Origin: Candidatus Omnitrophota bacterium
Lineage (GTDB): Bacteria; CG03
Length of the DNA stretch: 38,592 bases
Assembly: GCA_013791745.1 (NCBI GenBank)
Contig: VMTH01000160.1
Coordinates: 1 to 38,592, forward strand
Reading direction: 5' to 3'
Shown here: piece after piece, positions 37,629-38,592 of the stretch
Layout of the letters: the number at the start of each line of letters is the position of its first letter
How positions within the stretch are numbered: position 1 is the first letter of the stretch
Position numbers and translations under genes: made by a program
Notes under the pieces: model-generated
Seen by the model: the letters and a program-made list of their open reading frames with translations, nothing else
Database searches by the model: none
Told to the model about the DNA's origin: nothing

Positions 37629-38027
37629 TCAGAACCCGCCCTTGGGCTCCGTGGCTATAACCAGCCTTTCGGCGCCCGAAAGTTTCGCCATGTCCATCAC
37701 CCGCACGACCATACCGTGCGGCACATCCCTGTCCGCCTTTATTATCGCCATCTTCTCCCTGGCCGCCGCAAGCGCTATGCTCAGCACCTGAGGCAGTTCT
37801 TCTATTGTCACCTTCGCGTCATTGACGAAAAGCGAGCCGGAAACGGAAATATCCACTATCACCGAGCGGCCCAGGTCTATTTCCGTTGACACCGCCTTGG
37901 GAAGGCGCAGCCGTATTCCCGGCTGAACAATAAAGGCGCTTGATAGCATGAAGAAAATAAGCAGAAGAAAAACAATATCCGCCATGGGCGTGGTGTCCGG
38001 CATCTGGAATTTTTTGCGGCGTCTCAT
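37629..38027 (-). CDS. exbD: ExbD/TolR-family motor protein (132 aa)
   Basis: One membrane helix carries the conserved proton-path aspartate (D17 in TTPMADIVFLLLIFFML). The periplasmic domain follows (IRLRLPKAVSTEI, VIKADRDVPHG-like KADRDVPHGMVVRVMDMA). Length and layout are typical of ExbD/TolR. The ATG overlaps the ExbB stop by 4 nt. With TonB directly downstream, ExbD is the better name than TolR. Confidence 0.92.
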   Translation of the reverse strand: MRRRKKFQMPDTTPMADIVFLLLIFFMLSSAFIVQPGIRLRLPKAVSTEIDLGRSVIVDISVSGSLFVNDAKVTIEELPQVLSIALAAAREKMAIIKADRDVPHGMVVRVMDMAKLSGAERLVIATEPKGGF

Positions 38028-38592
38028 TGCGCCCCGCCGGAGGTTTTTCTCACTTTTGACGCCCTGATGAGCTCATGCGTGGCAAAATCTATCTCGTTGA
38101 CAAAACCGTCCACCCTGTTTTCAAAATACCTCACGGATATCACCGTCGGCACCGCTATCAGAAGTCCCGCAGCCGTTGTCAGGAGCGCCTGGGATATGCC
38201 GCTTGCCACTATCGCGGGAGAGGACGCTCCCGCCTGAGCGATGTTGTTAAAGGCCGCTATCATTCCCGTGACAGTGCCGGTGAAACCCACGAGCGTTGAA
38301 ACGGAGGCTATCGTGGAAAGAGTGGAAAGATGCGCTTCCAGCCGCGGCATTTCTTTGAGCTCCTGAGACTGGAAAGCCTCTTCCATGACATCCGCGCCTT
38401 CGGAATAATAGGAAAGCCCGGATTTTATAACCGCGGCCAGCGGCCCGACTTTTTCTTCGCAGAGGGAAACAGCGCTCTCCGGAGAACCCGCCCTGATATA
38501 TTTCAGGACGCCGCTTATGAGCGCCGGGCCGTCAATACGGCATGACTTGTAAAATCTCAATCTGTTGATTATGATCGCTATCGCCGCCACGG
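38024..38592 (-). CDS. exbB: ExbB/TolQ/MotA-family channel protein, N-terminus beyond window
   Basis: The frame is open to the window edge, so the true start lies outside; a GTG at 38590 is internal. The C-terminal core is typical: EAHLSTLSTIASVSTLVGFT, then GTVTGMIAAFNNIAQAG and QALLTTAAGLLIAVPTVISV, the two channel helices. A basic tail (RASKVRKTSGGAQ) ends the protein. ExbB pentamers surround ExbD and use the proton gradient to drive TonB. About 189 residues are present. Family members have about 210-240 residues, so some 20-50 are missing. Confidence 0.9.
   Translation of the reverse strand, partial: VAAIAIIINRLRFYKSCRIDGPALISGVLKYIRAGSPESAVSLCEEKVGPLAAVIKSGLSYYSEGADVMEEAFQSQELKEMPRLEAHLSTLSTIASVSTLVGFTGTVTGMIAAFNNIAQAGASSPAIVASGISQALLTTAAGLLIAVPTVISVRYFENRVDGFVNEIDFATHELIRASKVRKTSGGAQ

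Noticed and set aside
38588-38590. GTG as the start of ExbB
   Set aside because: The frame is open to the window edge and the protein would lack part of its first membrane helix. The true start is outside the window.

Overview
This window comes from an uncultured diderm (outer-membrane) bacterium. Evidence for a diderm is a TonB/ExbB/ExbD operon, many exported beta-barrel proteins, and PorV/PorQ-type (UPF0164) barrels next to giant surface proteins that end in FlgD-like/type IX-like C-terminal domains (CTDs). This mix is known from Bacteroidota/FCB lineages and from candidate phyla such as Elusimicrobiota or Omnitrophota. The sequence alone does not settle the phylum. Every gene I can support lies on the minus strand, so transcription runs from high to low coordinates.

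Layout in transcription order. (1) 38592-36934: ExbB (cut by the window edge), ExbD and TonB. (2) 36928-35540: a promoter, a nucleotide-sugar dehydrogenase and tRNA-Arg(CCT), whose first base is the last base of the dehydrogenase stop codon. (3) 35499-31101: a GAF-PAS sensor without output domain, a TPR membrane protein, a DUF58 protein and a BatA-like VWA membrane protein. (4) 31107-30843: a non-coding stretch with a hairpin over the BatA stop codon, a MITE-like inverted repeat of about 165 bp, an intrinsic terminator and a promoter-like box. (5) 30834-28260: a Gfo/Idh/MocA dehydrogenase and a PAS-GGDEF-HD-GYP protein. (6) 28227-7201: a consensus-like promoter, a possible leaderless 36-codon ORF, then 15 genes over about 20.9 kb joined by 4-nt overlaps or gaps of at most about 20 nt. 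(7) 7159-1: a second promoter, a 2126-residue Ig-repeat surface protein and a PorV-type barrel cut by the window edge.

The long operon is the notable part. CTD-bearing exported proteins (2831, 322, 285 and 2126 residues) are each followed directly by a PorV/PorQ-like barrel, giving four cargo-barrel pairs. Two of these pairs are each preceded by a nucleotidyltransferase (MNT) and a HEPN gene, so the order MNT - HEPN - CBM-like/CTD cargo - PorV occurs twice. The operon also encodes an exported protein made of four tandem SpoVG-like domains, and two exported barrel proteins with ComEA-type helix-hairpin-helix (HhH) domains. This makes it possible that the system handles nucleic acid outside the cytoplasm; that is inference.

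Short GGGGACG-type repeats occur at several sites. One is an in-frame 15-bp triplication in a signal peptide.
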